Shown one piece after another: positions 25,912 to 33,322 of a stretch of DNA of 64,000 bases (its first letter is position 1; each line of letters opens with the position of its first letter). Below the pieces are notes generated by a model. It was not told the DNA's origin and made no database searches. It was given only the letters and a program-made list of their open reading frames with translations. Made by a program: the position numbers and the translations under genes. The stretch comes from Caulobacteraceae bacterium (lineage in GTDB: Bacteria; Pseudomonadota; Alphaproteobacteria; Caulobacterales; Caulobacteraceae), in contig JANWHQ010000085.1 in the NCBI GenBank assembly GCA_025450315.1, forward strand, positions 19,440-83,439. Direction: 5' to 3'.

Positions 25912-26682
25912 ATGATCCGGCTGCATGTGAACCAGGCCCTGGAGGCCGGGGCGGAGATCGTCCCCGAGGCGGCCCAGGCCCACTATCTGACCAACGTCAT
26001 GCGGCTGCAGGCCGGCGAGGCGCTGCTGCTGTTCAACGGCCGTGACGGCGAATGGCGGGCGGTGCTGGCCGAGGCGGGCAAGCGGCGCTGCCGCCTCGTG
26101 GTCCAGGCCCTGACCCGGCCCCAGTCCGCCCCGCCCGACCTGGAGCTGGCCATCGCGCTGGTGAAGCGGGCGCGGCTGGAGACCATCGTGGAGAAGGCCG
26201 CCGAGCTCGGCTGCCGCCGCGTGCGCCTGGTCCTCACCCGCCGCACCAACGCCGACCACGCCAAGACCGGGCGCCTGCAGGCCATCGCCGCCGAAGCCTC
26301 CGAACAGACCGGGCGGCTGGACGTCCCGGAAGTGTGCGAGCCGGTGAAGCTGGAGCGTCTGCTGGACGCCTGGCCCGAGGGTCGGCGGCTGATGTTCTGC
26401 GACGAGGCGGGGGACGATCCGGACGAGCAGTGGGGTGGGGACGCCGGCAGGGCCCGGCCGGCATTATCCCTCCTCTCCTCCGCCCCTTCCCCTGAGGGGA
26501 GGGGGCAGGCGTGGACCGTCCTGATCGGCCCGGAGGGCGGGTTCGATCCGGCCGAGCGGCAACGTCTCAGGTCCCTGGTCTTTGTCACCCCGGTGACTCT
26601 GGGACCGCGTATCCTGAGGGCCGACACCGCCGCGATCTCGGCCCTCACGCTCTGGCAGGCGGCGCTCGGCGACTGGCGTTGA
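25912..26682 (+). CDS. rsmE: 16S rRNA (uracil-1498-N3)-methyltransferase with inserted segment
   Basis: A 256-residue SPOUT-class RNA methyltransferase. The N-terminal PUA-like part (AHYLTNVMRLQAGEALLLFN) is followed by LAIALVKRARLETIVEKAAE, GCRRVRLVLTRRTNADHAK and RLQAIAAEASEQTGRLDVPE, and the SAM-binding knot VLIGPEGGFDPAERQRL...LGPRILRADTA. Between FCDEAGDDPD and WTVLIGPEGG there are about 27 residues, longer than usual; this stretch is encoded partly by a palindromic repeat at 26482-26506 and keeps the frame. It lies on the exposed side of the knot region and probably does not break activity. Next to gshA on the same strand, the usual order in Caulobacter relatives. Confidence 0.92.
   Translation: MIRLHVNQALEAGAEIVPEAAQAHYLTNVMRLQAGEALLLFNGRDGEWRAVLAEAGKRRCRLVVQALTRPQSAPPDLELAIALVKRARLETIVEKAAELGCRRVRLVLTRRTNADHAKTGRLQAIAAEASEQTGRLDVPEVCEPVKLERLLDAWPEGRRLMFCDEAGDDPDEQWGGDAGRARPALSLLSSAPSPEGRGQAWTVLIGPEGGFDPAERQRLRSLVFVTPVTLGPRILRADTAAISALTLWQAALGDWR
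26482..26506. repeat. REP-like palindrome inside rsmE
   Basis: The sequence CCCCTTCCCCTGAGGGGAGG forms an imperfect inverted repeat (arms CCCCTTCCCC / GGGGAGGGGG around TGA). Such pyrimidine-arm palindromes with a TGAG centre are typical of short intergenic repeats in high-GC alphaproteobacteria; here it is translated, giving SAPSPEGRGQ in RsmE. The palindrome is seen directly; its repeat-family membership is inferred. Confidence 0.6.
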
Positions 26683-26707
26683 CGGCTTCGCCTTGGCGAG
26701 GCCAGCC

Positions 26708-26736
26708 TTGGCGCCTATCTGACTTGCCACTACAGA
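26708..26736 (+). promoter_or_regulatory. Possible sigma-70 promoter for gshA
   Basis: TTGGCG (26708-26713) and TACAGA (26731-26736) with a 17-base spacer lie 46 bases before the gshA start, in the 100-base gap after rsmE. The match is moderate and not tested. Confidence 0.3.
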
Positions 26737-26782
26737 GGACGCAGTCCGGGGATGGGCCACCCCGTAGCGGTTGGGAGAACGC

Positions 26783-28141
26783 ATGGGGCAGGCCGTCGTG
26801 GACGATGCGCCGCTGACTCTCGAGGCCATGGCCGGCTATCTGGCGGACGGCTGCAAGCCGCCTTCGGAGTTCCGTATCGGCGCCGAGCACGAGAAGTTCC
26901 CCTTCCGCCTGGGGTCGCACGATCCCATTCCCTACGACGGCCCCGACGGCATCTTCGCCCTGCTGGATGGGATGAAGCGGTTCGGCTGGGAGGACGTCCG
27001 CGAGGGCGAGACCCTGATCGGCCTGCATCGCGGGGGCGCCAACGTCAGCCTGGAGCCGGGCGGCCAGTTCGAGCTCTCCGGCGCGCCATTGGAGACCATC
27101 CACGACATCCACGAGGAGACCCTTCAGCACCTGGCCGAGGTGAAGGTGGTGGGCCAGGAGCTGGCGATCGGCTTCCTCGGCCTCGGCCACACGCCGATCT
27201 GGACCCGCGAGCAGGTCCCGGTGATGCCCAAGGGCCGCTACAGGATCATGCGCGCCTACATGCCCAAGGTCGGCAAGCTGGGCCTGGACATGATGTTCCG
27301 CACCTGCACGGTGCAGGCGAACCTCGACTTCGCCTCCGAGGCCGACATGGTGTTGAAGTTCCGCGCCAGCCTGGCGCTGCAGCCCATCGTCACCGCCCTG
27401 TTCGCCAATTCGCCCTTCGTCGATGGCAAGCCGTCGGGCTTCCTCAGCGCCCGCGCCAACGTCTGGACCGACACCGATCCGGACCGCACGGGCCTTTTGG
27501 ACTTCGTCTTCGAGGACGGCTTCGGCTTCGAGGCCTACGCCAACTGGGCGCTGGACGTGCCGATGTACTTCGCCAAGCGCGAGGGCCGGTACGTCGACCT
27601 CTCCGGCCGCTCGTTCCGCGCCTTCGCGGCCGCCGAGCTGGAGCAGATGCCGGGCGAGCGGGCGACGCTGAACGACTGGGCCGACCACATCACCACCCTG
27701 TTCCCCGAGGTGCGGCTGAAGACCTATCTGGAGATGCGCGGCGCCGACTGCGGCCCGCTCTCGCGCCTGTCGGCGCTGCCGGCGCTCTGGGCCGGGGTGC
27801 TCTACGACGACGCCGCGCTCCATGCCGCCTGGGATCTCTGCCGGGACTGGAGCCGGGCCGAGCGCCATGCCCTGCGCACCGACACCGCCCGCATCGGCCT
27901 GCAGGCCCGGGTGGGCGGCCGCACCGTCCAGGCCGTCGCCCAGGACATGCTGGCCATCGCCCGCGAGGGCCTGCGCCGGCGCGCGCGCGAGCGCGAGGGC
28001 CTGATCGACGAGACCTCCTATCTGGCCCCGCTGGACGAGATCGCCGAGACCGGGATCACCCCGGCCGAACGGCTGCTCGAACTCTACAACGGCCCCTGGC
28101 GGGGCGAAGTCCGCAACGTCTTCGACGAAGCCGCTTACTGA
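26783..28141 (+). CDS. gshA: Glutamate-cysteine ligase
   Basis: A 452-residue glutamate-cysteine ligase of the plant/alphaproteobacterial type, the first step of glutathione synthesis. Diagnostic segments: FRIGAEHEKFPFRL near the N-terminus, GANVSLEPGGQFELSGAPLE, HTPIWTREQVPVMPKGRY, MFRTCTVQANLDFASEAD, and TYLEMRGADCGPLSRLSALP in the C-terminal half. All are intact and the length is normal. ATG 26783 is chosen because GGGAGA lies just before it; TTG 26771 is an alternative only on reading frame grounds. It is followed after 11 bases by an esterase gene, suggesting cotranscription. Confidence 0.93.
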   Translation: MGQAVVDDAPLTLEAMAGYLADGCKPPSEFRIGAEHEKFPFRLGSHDPIPYDGPDGIFALLDGMKRFGWEDVREGETLIGLHRGGANVSLEPGGQFELSGAPLETIHDIHEETLQHLAEVKVVGQELAIGFLGLGHTPIWTREQVPVMPKGRYRIMRAYMPKVGKLGLDMMFRTCTVQANLDFASEADMVLKFRASLALQPIVTALFANSPFVDGKPSGFLSARANVWTDTDPDRTGLLDFVFEDGFGFEAYANWALDVPMYFAKREGRYVDLSGRSFRAFAAAELEQMPGERATLNDWADHITTLFPEVRLKTYLEMRGADCGPLSRLSALPALWAGVLYDDAALHAAWDLCRDWSRAERHALRTDTARIGLQARVGGRTVQAVAQDMLAIAREGLRRRAREREGLIDETSYLAPLDEIAETGITPAERLLELYNGPWRGEVRNVFDEAAY

Positions 28142-28152
28142 GGTCCCTGTTC

Positions 28153-29070
28153 ATGCCCGTCGATCCGCAATTCGCCCCCCTGCTCGCCATGGCCGAAACG
28201 GCGCCGCCGCTCAGCGAGGTGCCGATCGCGGCGTTGCGCATGGGCCGGCCCCAGCCCGAGGGCTTCGAGCCCACGCCTGTGGCCCAGGTGATCGACGAGA
28301 ACATCCCGGGCCCTCGCGGCGACATCAAGATCCGCATCTACCGCCCTCACGCCGAAACGGGCCTGCCGGTGGTGCTGTTCATGCACGGCGGCGGCTTCAT
28401 CCTGGGCGACCTGGACAGCCACGACGAGGTAGCGCGGGTGATCACCATGAAGGCCGGCTGCGTCACCGTGGCGGTCGACTACCGCCTGGCGCCGGAGAAC
28501 CCCTTCCCCGCCGCGCCCGAGGACTGCTTCGCGGCCCTGCGCTGGACCGCCGAGCACGCGGCGGACTTCGGAGGCGACTCCTCGCGCATCGCGGTCTGCG
28601 GCGACAGCGCCGGCGGGAACCTGGCCGCCGTCATGACCCTGCGCGCCCGCGACGAGGGCGGCCCGAGGATCTGCGGCCAGGTGCTGATCTATCCCCTGAC
28701 CGACGCCGTCGACGCCGAGGAATTCCAGCCGGGCCCGGACGGCAAGCTGCACTTCTTCAAGGCCAAGGACGGGGCCTATTTCAACAGCCTCTATTTCCGC
28801 GACAGGACCGAGGCGCGCCATCCGCACGCCTCGCCGACCTTCGCCGAGGATGTGGCCGGCCTGCCGCCGGCCCTGGTGCTGACCGCCGAATACGATCCGC
28901 TCTGCCGCCAGGGCGAGGCCTACGCCGCGCGGCTGAAGGCGGCCGGGGTCGAGGTGCATCAGAGCCGCTACGGCGGCGCCATCCACGGCTTCGTCTCGAT
29001 GCCGCTGCCCATGGCGGCCGAGGCGCTGGACGAATGCGCCGCCTGGCTGGCGCGCAGGTTCATGGCCTAG
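28153..29070 (+). CDS. Alpha/beta hydrolase, HSL (family IV) esterase/lipase
   Basis: A 305-residue esterase of the hormone-sensitive lipase group. The oxyanion-hole motif is VLFMHGGGFILGDLDSHDEV, the nucleophile motif is CGDSAGGNLAA with Ser in GDSAG, the acid is in LTAEYDPLCRQGEAYA and the His in GGAIHGFVSMP. All catalytic residues are present. No signal peptide, so cytoplasmic. It follows gshA by 11 bases and probably shares its message. Substrates are short-chain acyl esters in characterised relatives; the natural substrate is unknown. Confidence 0.9.
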   Translation: MPVDPQFAPLLAMAETAPPLSEVPIAALRMGRPQPEGFEPTPVAQVIDENIPGPRGDIKIRIYRPHAETGLPVVLFMHGGGFILGDLDSHDEVARVITMKAGCVTVAVDYRLAPENPFPAAPEDCFAALRWTAEHAADFGGDSSRIAVCGDSAGGNLAAVMTLRARDEGGPRICGQVLIYPLTDAVDAEEFQPGPDGKLHFFKAKDGAYFNSLYFRDRTEARHPHASPTFAEDVAGLPPALVLTAEYDPLCRQGEAYAARLKAAGVEVHQSRYGGAIHGFVSMPLPMAAEALDECAAWLARRFMA

Positions 29071-29184
29071 CTGGCCTGTGTGACCATCTGGTCGTAAAAG
29101 CGCCGAAGTGCCGTCCTATTAAGCTCTAGGAACGAAATGCAGCGAAGACTGCTCGCTGCCGATTCGCCCAACTTCGAGCCGACG

Positions 29185-29601
29185 ATGTTGAACAAATCGC
29201 TTGTAACAGCCTTGGCCTTACTGGTCGCCGGCCCCGCCGTCGCGGGGGATATCGATGGCGTCTGGCTTGCGCCCTCGCGTTCGGCCCACGTCGAGATCAC
29301 CCATTGCGGCGACGCCCTGTGCGGCAAGGTGATCTCCGCGACCCAGCCCAGGACCAACCCCAACTTCCTGGACGTCCACAACAAGGATCCGGCGCTGCGC
29401 ACCCGGCGGGTGATCGGCCAGACCCTGCTGGCGGGCTTCACCGGCGGCCCGACCGAGTGGACCGGCGGGCACGTCTACAATCCGGGCGACGGCAACACCT
29501 ACAACGGCCGGCTGACCCTGATCGACGACAATCACCTGAAGCTGACCGGCTGCACCCTGTGGGTCCTGTGCAAGTCGCAGGTGTGGACCCGGCTGGAGTA
29601 G
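29185..29601 (+). CDS. DUF2147 family secreted protein
   Basis: A 138-residue protein with a signal peptide (MLNKSLVTALALLVAGPAVA, cleaved before GDIDGVW). The mature part has the DUF2147 features DGVWLAPSRSAHVEITHCGD, LCGKVISA, a Gly/Asp-rich middle with GGHVYNPGDGNTYNGRLTL and a closing LKLTGCTLWVLCKSQVWTRL. It is a lipocalin-like small periplasmic protein of unknown role. ATG 29185 is chosen because it begins the signal peptide; ATG 29137 in the same frame would add residues that do not belong to one. Followed by a branched hairpin repeat. Confidence 0.85.
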   Translation: MLNKSLVTALALLVAGPAVAGDIDGVWLAPSRSAHVEITHCGDALCGKVISATQPRTNPNFLDVHNKDPALRTRRVIGQTLLAGFTGGPTEWTGGHVYNPGDGNTYNGRLTLIDDNHLKLTGCTLWVLCKSQVWTRLE

Positions 29602-29611
29602 CGGCCCCAGG

Positions 29612-29680
29612 GCCCCTCCGTCCCGGGCCGAGAGGCTGCCCCGCCTGCGGGGAGCTGTCAGCGAAGCTGACGGAGGGGGC
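29612..29680. repeat. Branched palindromic repeat (REP/terminator-like)
   Basis: Outer arms GCCCCTCCGTC (29612-29622) and GACGGAGGGGGC (29669-29680) pair, and between them lie two further hairpins, CCCCGCCTGCGGGG (29639-29652) and GTCAGCGAAGCTGAC (29657-29671, overlapping the outer arm). The whole would fold as a multi-branched structure between two converging genes (DUF2147 and the aminopeptidase). It may stop transcription from both sides. The base pairing is seen directly; that it belongs to a dispersed repeat family is inferred. Confidence 0.65.
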
Positions 29681-29685
29681 GTCCC

Positions 29686-31500
29686 CTAGATCGGCTCGCA
29701 GGCGGCTTGCAGCCAGGCGCCGGGTTCCTCGTCCAGATCCGGGCCGATCTCGGCCAGCACGCGGGCGTGGTAGGCGTTGATCTGCTCGCGCTCCTCGTCG
29801 GTCAGCAGGATCTCGTTGATCAGCCGCCGGTCGTAGGGCGCCAGGGTGAGGAACTCGAAGCCCAGCATCGGCCGCTCGCCGCCCTCGATCTCGTCTGGGC
29901 CGGTGACGTACTGCAGGTTCTCGATGCGGATGCCGTACTGGCCGGTCTTGTAGTAGCCGGGCTCGTTGGAGACGATCATCCCGGGCCTCAAGGCCACCCG
30001 GTTGTCGACCTTGGCGATGCGCTGGGGTCCCTCGTGAACCCCGAGGTAGGAGCCGACGCCGTGGCCGGTGCCGTGGTCGTAGTCCAGCCCCGCCGACCAC
30101 AGGGGCGCGCGCGCCAGCACGTCCAGGGCGGCGCCGGTGGTGCCGGCCGGGAAGCGCACCCGGCCCAGCGCCAGGTGGCCCTTCAGCACCAGCGTGTAGC
30201 GCTGGCGCATCTCGGCCGAGGGCTCGCCGATGGCCACGGTGCGGGTGACGTCGGTGGTGCCGTCCAGGTACTGCGCCCCGGAATCGACCAGCAGCAGGCT
30301 GCCGGGCTCGGTCTTGCGGATCTTCGCGCGCGTCGGCCGGTAGTGGACGATGGCGCCGTTGGAGCCCGAGCCGGCGATGGTGTCGAACGACAGGTCCTTC
30401 AGCGCCCCGGTGGCCTCGCGCAGGCCCTCGAGCTTGGCGACGATCTCCATCTCGTCCGGCAGGCTTTCCTGGGCGTCGGTGGCCAGCCAATGCAGGAAGC
30501 GGGTCAGGGCCACGCCGTCGCGCTGGTGCGCGCGCCGGGCGCCCTCGATCTCGACCTCGTTCTTGCAGGCCTTGGGCAGGGCGCAGGGATCGGGCGCGCG
30601 CACGACGACCGCGCCGGCGCCGTCCAGGGCGTCCAGGTACCAGGCCGATGAGGCCGCCGGATCGATGGCGACCCGCTTGCCCTTCAACGTCTTCAGCGCC
30701 CCGTCCAGCGCCTCGGGGCGGTCCAGGCTGACCTGGTTGCCCAGCCAGGCGGGCAGGTCGGGCGTCACCTTGTCCGGATCCAGGAACAGCCGCGCGGTCC
30801 CATCGGCGTTCAGCACCGCCTGGCCGAGCGGCAGGGGCGATCGGATCACGTCGCCGCCGCGGATGTTGAACAGCCAGGCGATCGAGGCCGGCGAGGTGAT
30901 CACCGCCGCCTCGGCGCCCAGGTCGGCCAGGCCCTCGCCCACGCGGGCGCGCTTGGAGGCGGAGTCCTCGCCGGAATACTTCAAGGGATGGGGGACCACC
31001 GGGGCCTTGGGCTGGCCGGGCCGCTCGGCGCCCCAGGCCGCGTCGAGCGGATTGTCGGCCACCGGCTTCAGCTCGGCGCCGGCCTTGGCTGCGGCGCTCC
31101 TCAGCCGCTCCAGCGCCTCGGGACTGTGCAGCTTGGGATCGAAGCCGATCACCTGGCCCCTGGCGGCGGCGGTTTCCAGCCACGCCGGCACGCCGCCCTC
31201 CACGAGGTCGCGCACCTCGAACAGGCCGGGGTCGACCTGGTCCTTCACCTGCAGCGCGTAGCGGCCGTCCACGAAGATCGCCGCCTTGTCCTTGAGGATC
31301 ACCGCCGCCCCGGCCGAGCCGGTGAAGCCGGTGGCCCAGGCCAGGCGGTCGTTGGCCGCGGGCAGGTATTCGTTCTGGTGCTCGTCCTCGTGCGGGACGA
31401 TCAGGCCGTCCAGCCCCTGAGCGGCCATGGCCTTGCGGATCAGGGGCAGGTGCTTGGGCCCAAAGGACGGGTCGGCGTGTTCGTCGAAGGACTGATGCAT
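29686..31500 (-). CDS. Aminopeptidase P family protein (Xaa-Pro aminopeptidase)
   Basis: A 604-residue M24B metallopeptidase that removes N-terminal residues before proline. The N-terminal creatinase-like domains carry DGLIVPHEDEHQNEYLP, RLAWATGFTGSAGAAVILKD and AAIFVDGRYALQVKDQVD. The catalytic pita-bread domain has the five metal ligands: LLLVDSGAQYLDGTTDVTRT with both Asp, GTGHGVGSYLGVHEGPQRI with the His, MIVSNEPGYYKTGQYGIRIE with Glu and FLTLAPYDRRLIN before the last Glu region. The length of about 600 is typical of the three-domain (eukaryote-like) group. No signal peptide; cytoplasmic. ATG 31500. Downstream of prmA on the same strand with a 65-base gap. Confidence 0.93.
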   Translation of the reverse strand: MHQSFDEHADPSFGPKHLPLIRKAMAAQGLDGLIVPHEDEHQNEYLPAANDRLAWATGFTGSAGAAVILKDKAAIFVDGRYALQVKDQVDPGLFEVRDLVEGGVPAWLETAAARGQVIGFDPKLHSPEALERLRSAAAKAGAELKPVADNPLDAAWGAERPGQPKAPVVPHPLKYSGEDSASKRARVGEGLADLGAEAAVITSPASIAWLFNIRGGDVIRSPLPLGQAVLNADGTARLFLDPDKVTPDLPAWLGNQVSLDRPEALDGALKTLKGKRVAIDPAASSAWYLDALDGAGAVVVRAPDPCALPKACKNEVEIEGARRAHQRDGVALTRFLHWLATDAQESLPDEMEIVAKLEGLREATGALKDLSFDTIAGSGSNGAIVHYRPTRAKIRKTEPGSLLLVDSGAQYLDGTTDVTRTVAIGEPSAEMRQRYTLVLKGHLALGRVRFPAGTTGAALDVLARAPLWSAGLDYDHGTGHGVGSYLGVHEGPQRIAKVDNRVALRPGMIVSNEPGYYKTGQYGIRIENLQYVTGPDEIEGGERPMLGFEFLTLAPYDRRLINEILLTDEEREQINAYHARVLAEIGPDLDEEPGAWLQAACEPI

Positions 31501-31565
31501 GGCCAGAGAATTAGGCGCGGCCGGGGACGGGCGCAATCGATCCTCCCCCGTGAAACGGGGGCGGG

Positions 31566-32441
31566 TCAGTCGGAGCCGCTCCGTCTCAGCACCAGCGTCG
31601 CCCAGGCGTCGCGGTGGATGCGCGAGACCACCCGGAAGCCGCGCGAGAGGTAGGCGGCGCGGACCATCCGTTCCTGGCTGCGCAACAGGCCCGAAAGGAT
31701 CGCGGTCCCGCCGGGCCTGAGCGCGCGCTTGATCGGCTGGGCGAGAGAGACCAGCGGCCGGGCCAGGATGTTGGCGAACACCAGGTCGTAGGGGGCGTGG
31801 GCGCGCACCGCCCGGTGGTCCAGGCCGTCGGCGTGGACGAAGCGGGCCGGGGCCTGGTTCAGCCGGGCGTTCTCGCGCGAGATGCGCACCGAGACCGGAT
31901 CGATGTCGGTTCCGACCGCGGTCCTGCAGCCGCAGCGGGACGCGGCGATGGCCAGGATGCCGGTGCCGCAGCCGACATCGAGCACCCGGGCATAGCGGTG
32001 CGCCTTCAACAGCCGGTCGTAGGCCAGAAGGCAGCCCACCGTGGTGCCGTGGTGGCCGGTGCCGAAGGCCGCGCCGGCCTCGATCCGGAGGTTGACGGTG
32101 TTGAGCGGGGTGCGGCCGAGGTCGTGCATGCCGTAGACGAAGAAGCGTCCGGCCTTCACCGGCGGCAGGCCCGACAGGGCCATGGCCAGCCAGTCGGCGT
32201 CGGCCAGGGCCTCGGTGGCGGTCACCAGATCGGGAAAGCCGCCCAGCACGCGGCGGAAGGCGTCCGCCTCCTCCTCGCCGCGCGGGTAGGCGTCGATCCG
32301 CCATTGGCCGGCGTCCTCGTCCTCCTCGAGGATCGAATAGGTCGCGCCCTCCAGCTCGAGGTCGGCGTCGATCGCCTGGGCGGCCGCCTCGGCCTCGGCC
32401 CTGTGGCCCCGGGCGATGATCTGGACGGCGGTCTCGGTCAC
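31566..32441 (-). CDS. prmA: Ribosomal protein L11 methyltransferase
   Basis: A 291-residue SAM-dependent methyltransferase that modifies ribosomal protein L11. The C-terminal catalytic half contains [20 protein letters not shown], the SAM motif [36 protein letters not shown] and [16 protein letters not shown] (the N-I/P-L element), all diagnostic of PrmA. GTG 32441 is preferred because GGAG lies 6 bases before it and the next in-frame start (32546) would add unrelated residues. Same strand as the aminopeptidase downstream, a common pairing in related genomes. Confidence 0.93.
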   Translation of the reverse strand: MTETAVQIIARGHRAEAEAAAQAIDADLELEGATYSILEEDEDAGQWRIDAYPRGEEEADAFRRVLGGFPDLVTATEALADADWLAMALSGLPPVKAGRFFVYGMHDLGRTPLNTVNLRIEAGAAFGTGHHGTTVGCLLAYDRLLKAHRYARVLDVGCGTGILAIAASRCGCRTAVGTDIDPVSVRISRENARLNQAPARFVHADGLDHRAVRAHAPYDLVFANILARPLVSLAQPIKRALRPGGTAILSGLLRSQERMVRAAYLSRGFRVVSRIHRDAWATLVLRRSGSD

Positions 32442-32611
32442 GGGCGCTCCCTGCAGGCGAAGGGCGCCTTCATCGGCCAAACCGGCCGGCAAAGCAAAGG
32501 GCGCACCACCCCGCCGGCCGCGTCGCCCAGACGGGCCCAGCCCCACCTCGGCTGGCGCGGGCCATCCGTCCGGGTCGCGTCGCGGGGCTCCTCAAGTCCC
32601 CGTCCCTAGCT

Positions 32612-32637
32612 GGAACCAAGGTCTTTCCCGCCCCGTT
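32612..32637 (+). promoter_or_regulatory. Sigma-EcfG-like promoter (GGAAC-N17-CGTT)
   Basis: GGAAC (32612-32616) is followed by 17 bases and CGTT (32634-32637), matching the general stress sigma consensus. It lies 56 bases upstream of the ATG of the secreted protein at 32694. The match is exact for both boxes; regulation by EcfG is inference. Confidence 0.65.
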
Positions 32638-32693
32638 TGTCGCAGAACGGAAACCTGGCGGGCCTAGGGCCGATCGCCAAGAAAGGTGAAACA

Positions 32694-33158
32694 ATGAAGA
32701 TTCTTACCACTGCGTTGGGGCTGAGTTCGGTTCTCGCCCTTATCGGCGGAAGCTCCCTGACGCCCACCGTGGCGAGCGCCGATTCGGTCGAACGGACCTA
32801 CGTCGCCTGCAATCAGTACGGCGACTGCTGGCGGGTTCACCAGAGGTATGCCTACGGGCCCGACGCGCCGATCACCTATTACAATTCCGATTGGTATGAC
32901 GCCCACCGAGGTGACGTGCATGTGCACTGGCGCCCCGACCCGGACAATGACCGCGGGTACTACGACCGGGATGGGGACTGGCACTCGGATCCTGGCGCGC
33001 GCGCCTTGGCGGGCGGAGCGACGGGCGCCGGAATCGGCGCGGCGATCGGGTGTATCGTGACGCTTCCCATCGGGTGCGCCCCTGGCGCGGCGGTTGGGGC
33101 CGCCGTGGGTGGCGGCACGGGCGCCGTCGCCGGCGCAGCCTCCACGCCGCACAACTGA
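32694..33158 (+). CDS. Secreted protein with YMGG/glycine-zipper-like tail, stress promoter
   Basis: A 154-residue protein with a signal peptide (MKILTTALGLSSVLALIGGS, cleaved near TVASA-DSVE). The mature part begins with an aromatic, charged region (YVACNQYGDCWRVHQRYAYG, then VHVHWRPDPDNDRGYYDRDG) and ends in a glycine/alanine repeat (ALAGGATGAGIGAAIGCIV and GAAVGAAVGGGTGAVAGAAS), a glycine-zipper type helix pair seen in small outer-membrane or periplasmic proteins of this group. ATG 32694 has AAGGTGA before it. It is flanked by an EcfG-like promoter and a strong terminator, so it is a single-gene stress transcript. Function unknown. Confidence 0.82.
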   Translation: MKILTTALGLSSVLALIGGSSLTPTVASADSVERTYVACNQYGDCWRVHQRYAYGPDAPITYYNSDWYDAHRGDVHVHWRPDPDNDRGYYDRDGDWHSDPGARALAGGATGAGIGAAIGCIVTLPIGCAPGAAVGAAVGGGTGAVAGAASTPHN

Positions 33159-33220
33159 TCGAAGCCTCGCGCGCCGACCGGGGCGGCCGCTTCGGCGGCC
33201 ATCCGCGGCGCCGACCCAGA

Positions 33221-33250
33221 GGAGGTCCGGACCTGTCCGGGCCTCCTTTT
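33221..33250 (+). terminator. Rho-independent terminator
   Basis: A stem of ten pairs, GGAGGTCCGG (33221-33230) with CCGGGCCTCC (33237-33246), a six-base loop ACCTGT and a TTTT tail at 33247-33250. Only one pair is G-T. It ends the transcript of the secreted protein 32694-33158 and is one of the few canonical terminators visible in the window. Confidence 0.85.
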
Positions 33251-33322
33251 GCTTGTTCTGGTCCTGCGGATCGCAGAATCGATTTGGAGCCATTCCACTC
33301 GTTGGGGTGGCGAGAAGCTGAG

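Noticed and set aside
21488..25915. Plus-strand open frame of 1475 codons opposite polA
   Set aside because: Antisense shadow; polA motifs A, B and C are all present on the other strand.
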